A stretch of 64,000 bases of DNA from Symbiodinium natans (lineage: Eukaryota; Sar; Dinophyceae; Suessiales; Symbiodiniaceae). The notes beneath the pieces are model-generated. The model made no database searches, had not been told where the DNA came from, and worked only from the letters and a program-made list of their open reading frames with translations. A program made the translations under genes and the position numbers. The stretch lies in NCBI GenBank assembly GCA_905221605.1, contig CAJNDS010002097.1, positions 62,001 to 126,000 on the forward strand. Direction: 5' to 3'. This document shows positions 1 through 10,959 of this stretch, in pieces; positions within the stretch are counted from its first letter, which is position 1; each line of letters starts with the position of its first letter.

Positions 1-1286
1 GGGTACAAAAATCCCCTAAAAAAAGACTGTTAGAAAAAGGGGAAGCATCCCAAGTTTAGGGCATAGTGTTCAAAGGCCTGAACCTTAAACCCCAAATAAA
101 CCTTAACGCCCGACTCCTTAGGTGCAGTCGGGGCTCGTAATGCCGGGTTTCTTCAAGCCTGGGCTACTTCAACGGCTCAGGATAGGGTTTGAGGTTTAGG
201 GTTTAGGGCTTAGGGCTGGAGGGTTCTCAGTTCCCTAAGCTGGCTGAGAGGCTCAATCAAGACCTGACTATTCACCTACGCACTCTCTTCCCCGAGCCTT
301 TCGCAAACCAGGGTCTCTACATGGTCACTTCTCGTGATTAGGCTTTTTTTGGGCTTACAGTTATACCAGGCAGCCCTTATGCTTACAGGCCACCCATAAA
401 AAGGGACCACACTTCTGAAAACTGGCCACATAGAACTTGAGAGCCCGGGGCTAGGGTTTAGGGTTTGTCAAGGGTTTGGAGGGTTTGTGGGCTTGCGGGC
501 TTCTGTGAGGTGTAGGACGGGTATAGGGGTGCATGTAGGGTCGACGGTTTACCTGAGGCTTCCTTGGGGCTCATAGGGGTTCCTTAACCCCAAGCCCTAG
601 ACCCTAAACTCTCAACCGGTTTGCTGGCCGGACTTATCCGGCCCAGGCCTGATGTTGGATCTTCGGCATTATTACCCAACTGGTTATCACCAACTCCGGG
701 TTGAGGTTTAGGGTTTCTTTAGGGCATAGGGCTTAAGGCTTAGGGCTTAAGGCTTAGGGTCTTAGGGTTCAGGGTCTAGGGTTTACGGCTCAGGGTTTAG
801 GGTGCATAGCAGGGCACGGTTAGGATTATTTTAAAGGAACCCGTCAGGGGTGCAACCTTATAGGACTGTGAGTGAGCTTGGATACCCTGAAACTAAACTC
901 TAGCCGTAAACCCTATAAACCCTCAACCCCTAACTAAGCCCACAGACTCTGAACCCTAAACCCCCACAAACTCCACAAACTCTCTAAGCCCTACCAACCC
1001 GATGAACCCCCCCAAGCCTGTAAACCGTATAAACCCTAACCCTTATAGACCCTATTTAAACCCCCGAAACCCTGAACCTAAACCCTAAACCCTAAACACT
1101 AAACCCTAAACCCGAAACCCTAAACCCTAAACCCTAAACACCCTCCAAAGCCCTAAGTTCTAAAACTGCAAATCTGCCCTCTCTTTCACACCCCAATCAA
1201 AGTTTAACGTTTCGCTCCCGAAATATGAAATTAGAGGGAACCCAAAGCTTATAAAGTGACAAAGTTGTAGTGAAGTCCCACTCCCC

Positions 1287-1389
1287 TAAGGGTACATGTA
1301 CCTAAATAAGGAATACTTGGGCCTTAAAGTACTTCCTATTTTGGGACTTTGGGGCCCAAGTATACAATAATAAGGTACATGGACCCTTA
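1287..1389. mobile_element. Foldback element, single copy seen
   Basis: TAAGGGTACATGTACCTAAA...TAATAAGGTACATGGACCCT, with inner ATACTTGGGCC/GGCCCAAGTAT. Confidence 0.75.
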
Positions 1390-2766
1390 GGGACCTAGTG
1401 CCGAGGTGCGTAGCTGAGTCGAAGAGGCCTCAAAGCGGGCGGGTGTCTCAAGGCAGTGCATTTCGTTTCCCGAGCCTGGGGTTGAGGGTTGAGGGTTTAG
1501 GGTCTAAGGTTTTAAGGTTCCCCAAAAACCCTCAGATTCCAACCCCAAAAGACCTTAAACCAAACAGAAAAATCAACAGAGCATATGACCCCTGCTGAGT
1601 AAGAAGGATTCGAACCCTACACCCAACCCTAAACCGTAGACCCAACAACCGAGTGTTCTAACGGTGCTTTACAAGGATGGACGACTTTTCAAGGGGGAAC
1701 CCACAGTACAAACCTTATAGGGCTTAAGGGGGGTGAAGGGTTTTGGGTTTAGGGAGATTTTTGGCAATGTGTTAGGCTCCCGTGCTACCCCAAGCCCGAC
1801 AGAAGGGCTTTCGGATATCCACATGATAGCCTTAGGCCCACTCTTTTGCCAGCCGGGTACTCAAATAAACCTTAAACCCTAAACCCTAAACCCTAAACCC
1901 TAAACCACCCAAGAGGGCACCCAGGAGGGATGTAAAATATCAGCTCGGCAAGATAAGCAAGGAACCCTACATGCACCCACCAAAACGCTACCGCACCTGA
2001 GGCTAAACCCTAAACCCTAAACCCCAAACCCTAAACCCTAAACCCTAAACCCCAAACCCTAAGCCCTAAACTTGGGGGGCGCCTGCCTGCGGCTCCTCCT
2101 TGAAGATGCCGCGCCACCGGCACCAGGGAATATTGGCCCACGGGGCACGACATGCATGAGATGCCTTGGGGTTTAGGGTTTAGGGCGTATATGGATTTAG
2201 GGTTTGGGGTTTCGGGTTTAGGGCGTTGGGGGTTCCCGGCTTTAGGGCGATGGCGCGGTTTTGGGGGTTCGGCGGTTTTGGGGGTTCAGGGTGCGGGGCT
2301 TTGGAGGAGCTTGTGGTTGGGGATTTGGAGCTTGCTGTTTTCGGTTGTGGGTGTTGGGTGGTAGGGCTTCCAGGGTGAAGGGATTGAGCTGTTTTGGGCT
2401 TTAGAGTTTAGAAGCTATACGCTAAAGTCGTATTGTAGGCGTGTCTCCCAGGAATCACGTTTGTTGGCCTTTTCATTCGCTCCGTCTGATACCCAAAGTT
2501 TGGGGTTCCAGGATAGTTAGAAACTTAAACCCTAGAAGCCCTACAAGCCCCTAGAACCCTCAACCCCAAAAACCCTTAAACTCCCGAAAGCCCAAGAACC
2601 CTGAACCGCGAAAGCCTTAAACCCCCCCCGAAAGCCCCAAAACCTTACGAAGCCCAAGTCGGAGGAACTCCCTCTTCGAGCCTAAGTTTGTGCCATCCCG
2701 AAAGGAAAATAGGGGCTGAGGGTTTTGGGCTTCGGGGTGTCAATTTACGGGAAGCCCTCTTGGGGT

Positions 2767-2893
2767 GGGTATATGGTCCCTTAGTAAGGGCCCTTAAAAA
2801 GGGTCCCACTTACATGCCCTTTATATACCCAAGGGCCCCTACATCCTTCAAAGGAGGCAAGGGAGCATCTTAAGGGCCCATATAACTACCCTT
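2767..2893. mobile_element. Foldback element, family 3
   Basis: GGGTATATGGTCCCTTAGTA to AGGGCCCATATAACTACCC, with internal TTATATACCC. A shorter copy is at 2984-3056; other copies at 28835-28945, 46597-46735, 55097-55255, left half at 16667-16732, right half at 57020-57128. Confidence 0.8.
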
Positions 2894-4824
2894 CGAACGG
2901 CCGAAAACACCTTCTTCACGACAGTAAAAATCGGGTTTGCGTCGTGGGCTTATAAGAGGAACCAATTCTGAGAAGCCCTCTTCGGGTAGTTCTGGGGTCC
3001 CTGAACGGGGTACGTATATGTTTAAGGGATCATCTTAAGGGCCCATAGAACTACCCTAAGAAGCCCGAAACCACCCCAAACTCTTACGAAGCCACAGTGC
3101 GCATGGAGAAGGGGCCCTTACATCAGAAGCCCTGAAAGGACGTAAGGGACCATCTTAAGGGCCCATATAACCACCCTTAGAAGCCCGAAACCACCCAAGC
3201 TCCTAGGAAGCCGCAGTGCCCCTATGTACCCCTAAAACAACCCTATACAACCCCAAGGGCCCTTACATCAGAACCCCTTATAAGGGACCATCTGAAGGTC
3301 CCGTAAAACACCCTAGGAAAGCCCGAAGCCACCCCAAACCCTAGGAAGGCACAGTGCGCATGAAGACCATCTCCGACTTCCTCATCTGCCCCTTGCAGCG
3401 GCCATCGGTGCACAGGCCTTGCGTCGCAAGAAGATTTGGTGGAGGAACCGAGCAACCTCTACATATAACCAGGCCCCCTCCACTCCTGTACCCTGCTGAC
3501 CCTAAACACCCCTAAACACCCCAAAACACCCTAAACCCTAAACCCTAAACCCTAAACCCCAAACATCCCTAAACCGATTGGCGGCTTCAGGGGCTCTTCG
3601 CGAGGAAAGGCCCGGAGTTGAGGGGGCTTGGGATTTTGCGTTCGCCGTTCAGGGGGTTTTGGGTTTAGGGTTTAGGGTTCAGGGTTTAGGGTTTAGGGTT
3701 TAGGGTTTAGGGTTTGGGGTTTGGGGTTTAGGGTTTAGGGTTTAGGGGGAACACCCTAAACCCTTAACCAATCTTTGGCTGTAGAGTAGGCAGAGGGCTC
3801 CCCCTTTGCGTGCACTGAGATGTGGCTTGGGGGTTCGGCCTTTTTGTTGGGTTTACGGTTTAGGGCTTCTAGAGATTGTATAGGGTTTGGGTCCGAAGTT
3901 TTGAACGAAACGTGTTGACCGAAAGTTTTGAACGAAACGTTTTGACAGAAAGTTGTGAACGAAACGTTCTTGCGAGAACGCGTGCGAACCATGAAACAAG
4001 AGTGGGTTTGGAACCCTGAAACGGCAATTTATGAACCCCGCCTCGAAAATCGAGGTACCACGTCAAATCAACTGCAAACTTGCGCCTTCTTAACTTTTTG
4101 ACAGCTCTCGCCAGAGTGTGCTGTCTGGGCTAATTTCCGATTCGCACCAAGATCACTTTCGCTCCGTTCTCCGAGCTTCTCACCTGCGTGCTGAATTTCG
4201 GCATTTTGAGCAGTGTTCGTATTGGGATGATAGTGGCTGCTATTCAGGCTCTGTTTGGGCTGGGACGATAGGCTGTCGAGTACCCGAAATCCGAGAAACA
4301 AAGAAACCCCAAAGACTGACAACTTTAGCCCTTACCTGGGCTACCAGGAATACAGGATTAGGGCGCAGTCGTGCAACTTTAAGCACTAAACCGTTATAGA
4401 GCTTATGGTTTCCGCAGGTGGGGCAATTATTCTCTGGGTTCATCTTGGGATATGTTCATCCTGCCCTTTCTTGTGCCCAAGAACCCAAAACCCTAAACTC
4501 CACGTCCCCTTTTTGTATCGTTACTCAAAGCATTTCCTGAGGGGCTTGGGGTTTCAAAGACTGGCTCTGGGGGTTTAGGGTTTAGGGTTTAGGGTTTTGG
4601 GTTAAGGCCCTGGGGTCACCTTACCGGATTTAGGGGTTTAGGGGTTGGGAGTTGGGGGGCCTTTTGCGAGGAACTCCCAGCCTATTGACTCCTCAGTCGC
4701 AACTCTCAACCCATTATAAAGCCCTAGACATTCAACCCATGACCTGGAAACCTCCACCCTCAACCCTACAAGCCTCAACCCTAACCCTAGAATGCAGCTG
4801 CGGTTTGGGTTTGGGTTTGGAACT

Positions 4825-6800
4825 CAGGAGACCAAGATCCCCCCGTCAATGAGGTTGTATCGGGGTTTCAGCCAGGTAGGGCTTCGCCAATGCCTGTTCC
4901 AGCCTGTTTTAAGCCACGTCCATCTTGGTCTATTGGTCTAAAGCGGAGGCGGAGGTTCGCGAAAAAAAGATGTTCGGCCAGCTTCGTTCCCGTAAGTCCT
5001 TATTCCTACAGTAACCATATCGTTCTTCGAAAAGCCCTAAGCCCTAGACCAACTTTGTCTTTCCTATTCTTCCCTCTCTGTATACATATACTTTGTCCCA
5101 CCACTGAATTTGAAGCAAGCCTTCACGAAACAGGACTATAGTGCAAACCGCAGATCCTGAAACAGCTGGTGGCTCAGGGCCCTGGCATACCTGACATTTA
5201 ACTCTAAACCCTAAGCGCTGAAGACCTCAACCCGGAAAGTGAAACTTTAAAAAACCAGCTGTTAGAAGCTGCTCACAGAGCGGGCAGACACGTCTCTGCT
5301 GTGGAAAACATAGCTTCATTCTCCATGAACAAAGCTGACAGCAGCGATCGCACCCAATCTACCGGAGCACAGTCGAAAACTTGAGGCAGCTGCGAAAATA
5401 ATATGAACTATTCCCGAACCCTAAAAACGTAGAAAACCTAAGGGCTACACAGCTAACCAAGCCCTACACACCAGTAGACCAGTAGGAGGACGCTACACAC
5501 CAGGTGCTACTTCACACAGAGGGCAAAAACGTCCTTGCTGTGGAAAACATAGCTTAATTCTCCATGAACAAAGCTGTTTGCAGCGATCGCACCCAGTTTA
5601 CCGGAGCAATGGTGAAAACCTGAAGCTGCTGGGAAAAACTAGGAGACCAAGATCCTCCCGTCAATTAGGTTGTATCGGGGTTTCAGCCACGTAGGGCGTT
5701 GCCAATGCCTGTTCCAGCCTGTCTTAAGCCACGTCCATCTTGGTCTAAAGCGGAGGCGGAGGTTCGCGAAAAAAAGATGTTCGGCCAGCTTCGTTCCCGT
5801 AAGTCCTTATTCCTACAGTAACCATATCGTTCTTCGAAGGCCCTAAGCCCTAGACCAACTTTGTCTTTCCTATTCTTCCCTCTATGTATACATATACTTT
5901 GTCCCACCACTGAATTTGAAGCAAGCCTTCACCAAACAGGACTATAGCGCAGACCGCAGATCCCGAAGCAGCTGGTGGCTCAGGGCCCTGGCACCTGACA
6001 TTTAACTCTACTAAACCCGGAAAGCTAAAGCCCACACACCAGCTGTCAGAATCTGCTCACACAGCGGGCAAAAACGTCTCTGCTGTGGTTAACACAGCTT
6101 CATCCTCCATGAACAAAGCTGACAGCAGCGATCGCACCCAATCTACCGGAGCACAGTCGAAAACTTGAAGCTGCTGGGAAAATATTTTGAACGAGGAGAC
6201 CAAGATCCTCCCGTCAATGAGGTTGTATCGGGGTTTCAGCAACCTAGGGCTGTTCCAGCCTGTCTTAAGCCACGTCCATCTTGGTCTCGGAAAGCGGAGG
6301 CGGAGGTTCGCGCAAAATGGCTGTTAGGCCAGCTTCGCTCCTTTAAAGTCCTTATTTCTACAGTAACCATGTCGTTCTTCGAAAGCACTAAGCCCTACAC
6401 CAACTTTGTCTTTCCTATTATTCGTAAGCCCTAAGCCCTACACCAACTTTGTCTTTCCTATTCTTCCCTCTATGTATACATATACCTTGTCCCACCACTG
6501 AATTTGAAGCAAGCCTTCACCAAACAGGACTCTCGTGCAGACCGCAGATCCTGAAACAGCTGGTGGCTCAGGGCCCTGGCATACCTGACATTTAAAACTC
6601 TACTAAACCCGGAAAGCAAAAGCCCATACACCAGCTGTCAGAAGCTGCTCACACAGCGGGCAAAAACGTCTCTGCTGTGGTTAACATAGCTGCATCCTCC
6701 ATGAACAAAGCTGTTTGCAGCAATCGCACCCAATTTACCGGAGCAGAGCTGAAAATTTGAAGCTGCTGGGGAGATAGTTTGAAGTATTCCCGAAACCCTA
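4825..6800. repeat. Diverged tandem repeat array, three long units
   Basis: Units begin with AGGAGACCAAGATCC at 4825, 5641 and 6195 (spacing 816 and 554). Each holds the same blocks: GTCAAT(G/T)AGGTTGTATCGGGGTTTCAGC, GTTCCAGCCTGT, CACGTCCATCTTGGTCT, TATGTATACATATAC, ACAGCTGGTGGCTCAGGGCCC, and a CTGTGG(A/T)(A/T)AACA(C/T)AGCT...CAGC(A/G)ATCGCACCCA block. The last block occurs four times (about 5300, 5535, 6080, 6675), so the first unit has it twice. Not recognised as a known element; could be a non-autonomous transposon or satellite seed. Confidence 0.8.
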
Positions 6801-6929
6801 GAAAACAAACACAGAAACGGCAGAGCTCCGGAAACAGCTGGTGCGTTTAGGGTCCTGGCAGACCTGACTGTCAAGTGTGAAACCCAAGGGACCATGTTCT
6901 ACCAAGAGCAAGGTCAGACGTTCAACCGC

Positions 6930-7400
6930 GGCGTCGCCGCTGCCTTGCCGGCCCTTCGTCGTCTGAGTGCCGAACATCGCGAGCTGCTTGCACTACATCT
7001 GGCACCACGGGCGGAACGTGGTGATGGAGTTGCCAGTGTTCTTCTAGCGCATAGCTATGCGGGCACTGGCCATCCCATGTCCACATCCAGCACGTACAGC
7101 GGCAGGAGTCATTGCCTTCAGTGTGCCAGACGCAGCAAAAAGTGCTCCAGAACTCCGAGTACCGATCCCAGTTCACCTTTTTCGGTGCACTCGGGTGCGC
7201 AGACTCGCCGGCATCCTGGAGGATACCCTCCGCCTCTAGTGCAGACAAGAGCCGCGCCTCTTTGCGAGCTTGCAAAAGGCGCCGCATCCTCTGCAGCGTA
7301 CCTCTCGGCACAACACGTGGCTTGTTGACCGCAAGGCAAGCCCAGCGCGTGTTGCGACCCTCACCGTCGTCCATCTCGACAAACTGCGAGCCTGGCGCTT
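6930..7400 (-). CDS. MULE transposase exon 4: SWIM zinc finger
   Basis: Encodes NTRWACLAVNKPRVVPRGTL, a helical arm, and then CRCTCWMWTWDGQCPHSYAL, a CxC-x8-CxH SWIM finger, in the place where MULE transposases carry one. The acceptor was not resolved. The frame runs on to an Arg-rich end; the stop is near 6922. Confidence 0.7.
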
Positions 7401-9656
7401 GTATGCGCCGCAGAAGGTGAGGTATCGGCGGAAAATACTCCAGGTCGCCAAAAGGCCTTCGGTGCCTCGCTCCTGCCGTGACTGAGGAATGGAAGAAGTT
7501 TGCGGGCTTTCTTTCCAACCGAATAAGAAAAGAATAATCCCAGTATCATCACATTATTATTGAGGGTTTTAATTTTGCCTCCTTCCCATCTGCAATCCTC
7601 GAGGTTCAAGCATCCAATCATCTGGCCGACGGGGTCGCTCGGCAGTCAAACAGTCGGGCGGCGCCATGAGAGACAAGGGCGCCTGCAGGTCAAACTTATG
7701 ATTGGTTGGGGGGGAGGACATAGGGGCACAACAGAAGACTGATGACTAGGAATGGCTCGCCTGTGACCCCGCCAGACGATCTGCTTCGTGGATGTCAGAC
7801 GTCCAAAGCACGCTCGCCTTGAGCAAGTTCTCAGCCACCATCTTGTGGGTCTTAGCTGGGCCTTGTCCCCTGACATCTGTCTTGATTTTTGAATTCGCAG
7901 CTTCGGCAGCCTGCTGCGTGCAAGGATGACCAGTCTGGGCTTTGGAACCCACGCCCACCCACCAACGAGCACTCCATATCAAGTCTTCTTGGAGTCCTGA
8001 ATCCCTGGCGCAGGGGTTGCTGGGGACGACGAAGGGCTGAGAGGGCTGGAGGTTTTAAGTGAGGAGGTTTTAGGTGAGGTTTGAGCTTCGGGTTTAGGAC
8101 CAATCCGAGCCTTGGGGGAGGGATCTGAACGAAATACTGCTCCTGCACATACTGCATAAACTTCTCCTCGCCCCAGCAAAATTTCATGCGCAAAAAAAGC
8201 GTCTTCGCCAGGATGTGGAACATGATGATCGTAGGGCAAAGCGCCAGGTGTGTGATGTTGTTGAGCACAGCCCAGACGGGATACTTGATCAGGTGGGGAG
8301 CGACGCCGAGACCCCTGCCGCGACCACGGCCGCGACCTCCACGGCCGCGACCTCCACGTCCACCAGAGCGCCCGGCCCGACGGGCAGGAGCAACGGCTCG
8401 GCCCCGCGCACCCCGAGCCCGCGGAGGCGGGCGGGCTGGCTCCTCGCCATCACGCGTTTCCTGCTTTTTCCCGCGACGGTCGTTTCCAAGCAAATTCCTT
8501 CGCAAATGCTCGAGGTCGTTGACGACCTGCGCTCTCGGCCAGACACGTTCGCAAGCGGTACGACTGCCTGTGAAGTAGTCACAATTGACTTGGCAAACAA
8601 CATTCGCCATACCTCGACGGGCCAGCTCTGTCCTCAGATTGCGTAGGCTTCAAGGCTTCGGGTTTTGAGGGCTAGGGTTAAAAGGGTTGAGGCTGGCAAG
8701 CATGTAAGGCTAATCCCAGCAAGACTCTGCACGGCCTGGAACACTTTGAGGTACCCAGCGGAAGCTTCGACAGCATAGCAAACAAACGCCAGCGGCCACG
8801 GGGTCCTGCGCCAGGACCCTCCAAGGCATCTGTAAAGGACCAAGGACACGACGCCCCAGCGAAAGGACATCAACTCGAGGGAATGCGTAAAGTCAGCTGC
8901 GAGGCAGATCTTTGAAGCCCCAAGCTGCTCCAATGCTTCAAAAAAACCCAAGATCAAAATGACGTAGCTGAAGGGCTTCATCAGCACATCTTTGACGGTG
9001 TCGGACCGGCGCTCCGACCAAGTAAGGAACTCCGGCTGGCTCTCCTGGAACAACTTGGTGGCTCCACCCTGCCGTCCGCGGCGATGTCTCAGGATTGCAC
9101 GGGTGGCTTCTGCTGCAACGCGATCTTCCCCCAAGAAAACACTGACCGAACTTGCTGTGGCCTTGAGGCCCCTTTCCTGCAATGCATCAGCCGCAGCCAC
9201 CACCTTGCGTCTTTCCTCATTTGTAGGCATGACTTGCACGGGTTTCTTTTTGCCGCGCCTTCGAACAGGTTCTCCTTTGTGCTCGCCAGAAGTACAGATG
9301 CTGAGACGGTACATCTGACCCTGCTCCAACCACGCGCCTTGAAAGCGAAAAGTTTTCCCATTTCCCTCGCGGCAGTTCGTGCAGCTCATGCAAAATGCTG
9401 TGGTAACAAAGGATGCGTCCCCCTGCTCCCGGGGAGTGGAAAAGGCACCGACCAAGATCTCATTCTCGCTGCTCCATGCGCGTGCCGCTTTTCGCAGCTT
9501 GTCCTTTTCGGATCTGGCATCGCTGAGAGCTGCCCTTGTGTAAATTTTGCGATCCAGAGGCACATAAGCACGAGCACGCCTCCGAGAGGCTTGCGCATCC
9601 TGGCCATCGCCATCCGAGCCCTCCATTACAGACTCAGCCGTTTCTGCTGTAAACAA
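6930..9656 (-). CDS. MULE-type transposase gene with SWIM finger, about four exons
   Basis: Whole-gene entry. Order of signatures is that of Mutator-like (MULE) transposases: N-terminal CxxCxxC motif, first catalytic Asp in CLAADFTH, then RTPWPLAFVCYAVEASAGY; second block CDYFTGSRTACERVWPRAQ with EHLRRN; third block TGHPCTQQAAEAANSKIK with the catalytic Glu; and a C-terminal SWIM finger (CTC...GQCPH). A MULE would act in the nucleus by cutting and pasting its own element. It is split by short introns with GA donors that hold CCCTAAA-like sequence. No terminal inverted repeats or target duplication could be defined, so it may be an immobile or domesticated copy. Class confident; exon edges approximate. 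Confidence 0.75.
7760..7996 (-). CDS. MULE transposase exon 3: third catalytic Glu
   Basis: TTCAG|GA begins LQEDLIWSARWWVGVGSK, followed by TGHPCTQQAAEAANSKIK, the G-x-P-x-T...E-x-x-N-x-x-[IL]K block with the third catalytic acidic residue. The 109-bp intron before it contains degenerate CCTAAAACC repeats. Confidence 0.75.
8106..8632 (-). CDS. MULE transposase exon 2: second catalytic block
   Basis: Starts CTGAG|G, encoding TELARRGMANVVCQVNCDYF, then TACERVWPRAQVVNDLEHLR: the second Asp and the vfP..H block. An Arg/Gly/Pro low-complexity insert (about 8290-8450) interrupts the domain before FCWGEEKFMQYVQEQYF. It ends at a proposed GA donor CTCG|GATTGG. The RGRGRG insert could be a further intron or a simple-repeat expansion. 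Confidence 0.72.
8716..9656 (-). CDS. MULE transposase exon 1: N-terminus, first catalytic block
   Basis: Opens at ATG 9656. An acidic/basic N-terminus is followed by a CMSCTNC metal-binding-like motif (residues about 89-95), a basic KKPVQVMP stretch, then SKICLAADFTHSLE with the first Asp and WPLAFVCYAVEASAGYLKVF. A GA donor (GCTGG|GATTAG) is proposed because it restores phase with the next exon; without splicing the frame ends at 8634. Confidence 0.75.
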
Positions 9657-10090
9657 GCAGCGGGTTTGCCATAAAGACTTCTTTTCAGGGAACCTTGAAG
9701 CCTACAACTGTAGAACCCAACAGACCCAACGCTTCGTCTTTTTCCCACTACACTACACAGGCTTCGGGCTTGAAATCCTCAAACGCGTAACCCAGACATT
9801 TAATCCGAAACCGAAACCGAAACGAAACACCTCTCTTCCCACAACCCGTTGCCTGCTCAATCGTCTTCCTCCGCGGAGCTTTCCGCCGGCACACGGCTGG
9901 AGCTTTCTGCCGGAACACGGCTGTCCTTGCGCACCTGCCGGCGCACAGGGAGGCGTGAGGGTTTGGGGCTTAGGATTGGCTTTGCCATAAAAGATCTGTT
10001 CTGCAAAAGCTAGGTCTATCGGTCTATGGAAACTCGAAACCCTGCTCGCCTCAGTTCCCTCCGCACCGGTTTCTGCCGGCACACGGCCGT
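9657..10090. other. Non-coding spacer upstream of the MULE gene
   Basis: No supported gene. Contains short imperfect repeats of a GCTTTCTGCCGG(A/C)ACACGGC motif (near 9880, 9905 and 10070). Confidence 0.4.
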
Positions 10091-10119
10091 CCTTGCAAAG
10101 GGGGGGCTGGTTGTGGGCC

Positions 10120-10925
10120 GGCGCGCGGGGGGGGTGCGCGGAGGGTGTGAGAAAATGGTGCGCAGATGGTGTGCGGGGGGTGTGCAGCGGGCGCGCAGGG
10201 GGTGCGCGGAGGGTGCGCGGAGGGTGCGCGGAGGGTGCGCGGGAGGGTGCGCGGAGGGTGGAGGGTGCGCGGAGGGTGCGCGGAGGGTGCGCGGGGGGGT
10301 GCGCGGGAGGGTGCACGGGAGGGTGCTTGGGAAGGTGCGGGGAGGGTGTGTGGGAGGGTGTGTGGGGAGGGTGCGCGGGAGGGTGCGAGGGTGTGGAGGG
10401 TGCGCGGAGAGGGTGCGCAGGAGAGGGTGTGCGGGAGGGTGCGCGGGAGGGTGCGCGCGAGGGGTGCGCGGAGGGTGCGCGGAGGGTGCGCGGAGGGTGC
10501 GCGGGAGGGTGCGCAGGAGGGTGCGCGGAGGGTGAGGGTGGGTGCGCGGAGGGTGCGCGGAGGGTGCGCGGAGGGTGCGCGGGAGGGTGCGCGGGAGGGT
10601 GTGTGGGAGGGTGCGCGGAGGGCGCGCGGGGGTGCGCGGAGGGTGCGCGGAGGTGCGCGGAGGGTGTGCGGAGGGTGCGCGGGAGGGTGCACGGAGGGTG
10701 CGCGGGAGGGTGCGCGGGAGGGTGCGCGGGAGGGTGTGGGGGAGGGTGCGCGCGAGGGTGCGCGGGAGGGTGCGGAGGGTGCGCGGAGGGTGCGCGGAGG
10801 GTGCGCGGAGGGTGCGCGGAGGGTGCGCGGAGGGTGTGCGGGAGGGTGTGCGGGAGGGTGCGCGGGAGGGTGCGTGGGAGGGTGTGCGGGAGGGTGCGCG
10901 GAGGGCGTGCGAGGGTGCCTGGAGG
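10120..10925. repeat. GC-rich minisatellite, GGGTGCGCGGA unit
   Basis: About 0.8 kb of repeats of 11-13 bases (GGAGGGTGCGC, GGGAGGGTGCGC) with small variants. It is almost free of stops in several frames on both strands, which gives long but meaningless open frames rich in Arg/Gly/Ala or Pro/His. The strand is strongly G-rich, so quadruplex formation is likely. Confidence 0.9.
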
Positions 10926-10959
10926 GTAAGGTTCAGGGTGCCAGCGTTTAAGGGTCCAC

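Larger units (their letters stand above)
1..4800. other. Repeat-rich non-coding stretch
   Basis: No gene could be supported. Holds telomeric arrays in both orientations (1077-1141, 1866-1903, 2002-2072 as CCCTAAA; 3655-3749 as TTTAGGG), palindromic elements at 1-51, 1287-1389, 2767-2893 and 2984-3056, and a thrice-repeated GCC(A/G)CAGTGCGCATG-like motif (about 3098, 3210, 3350). A repeat-free island at 3340-3470 is open on both strands and could be an exon. Islands such as 2080-2150 are similar candidates. Confidence 0.6.

Noticed and set aside
7000-7500. Plus-strand ORFs over the SWIM exon
   Set aside because: Antisense shadows; the minus strand has the SWIM finger and the MULE order of motifs.
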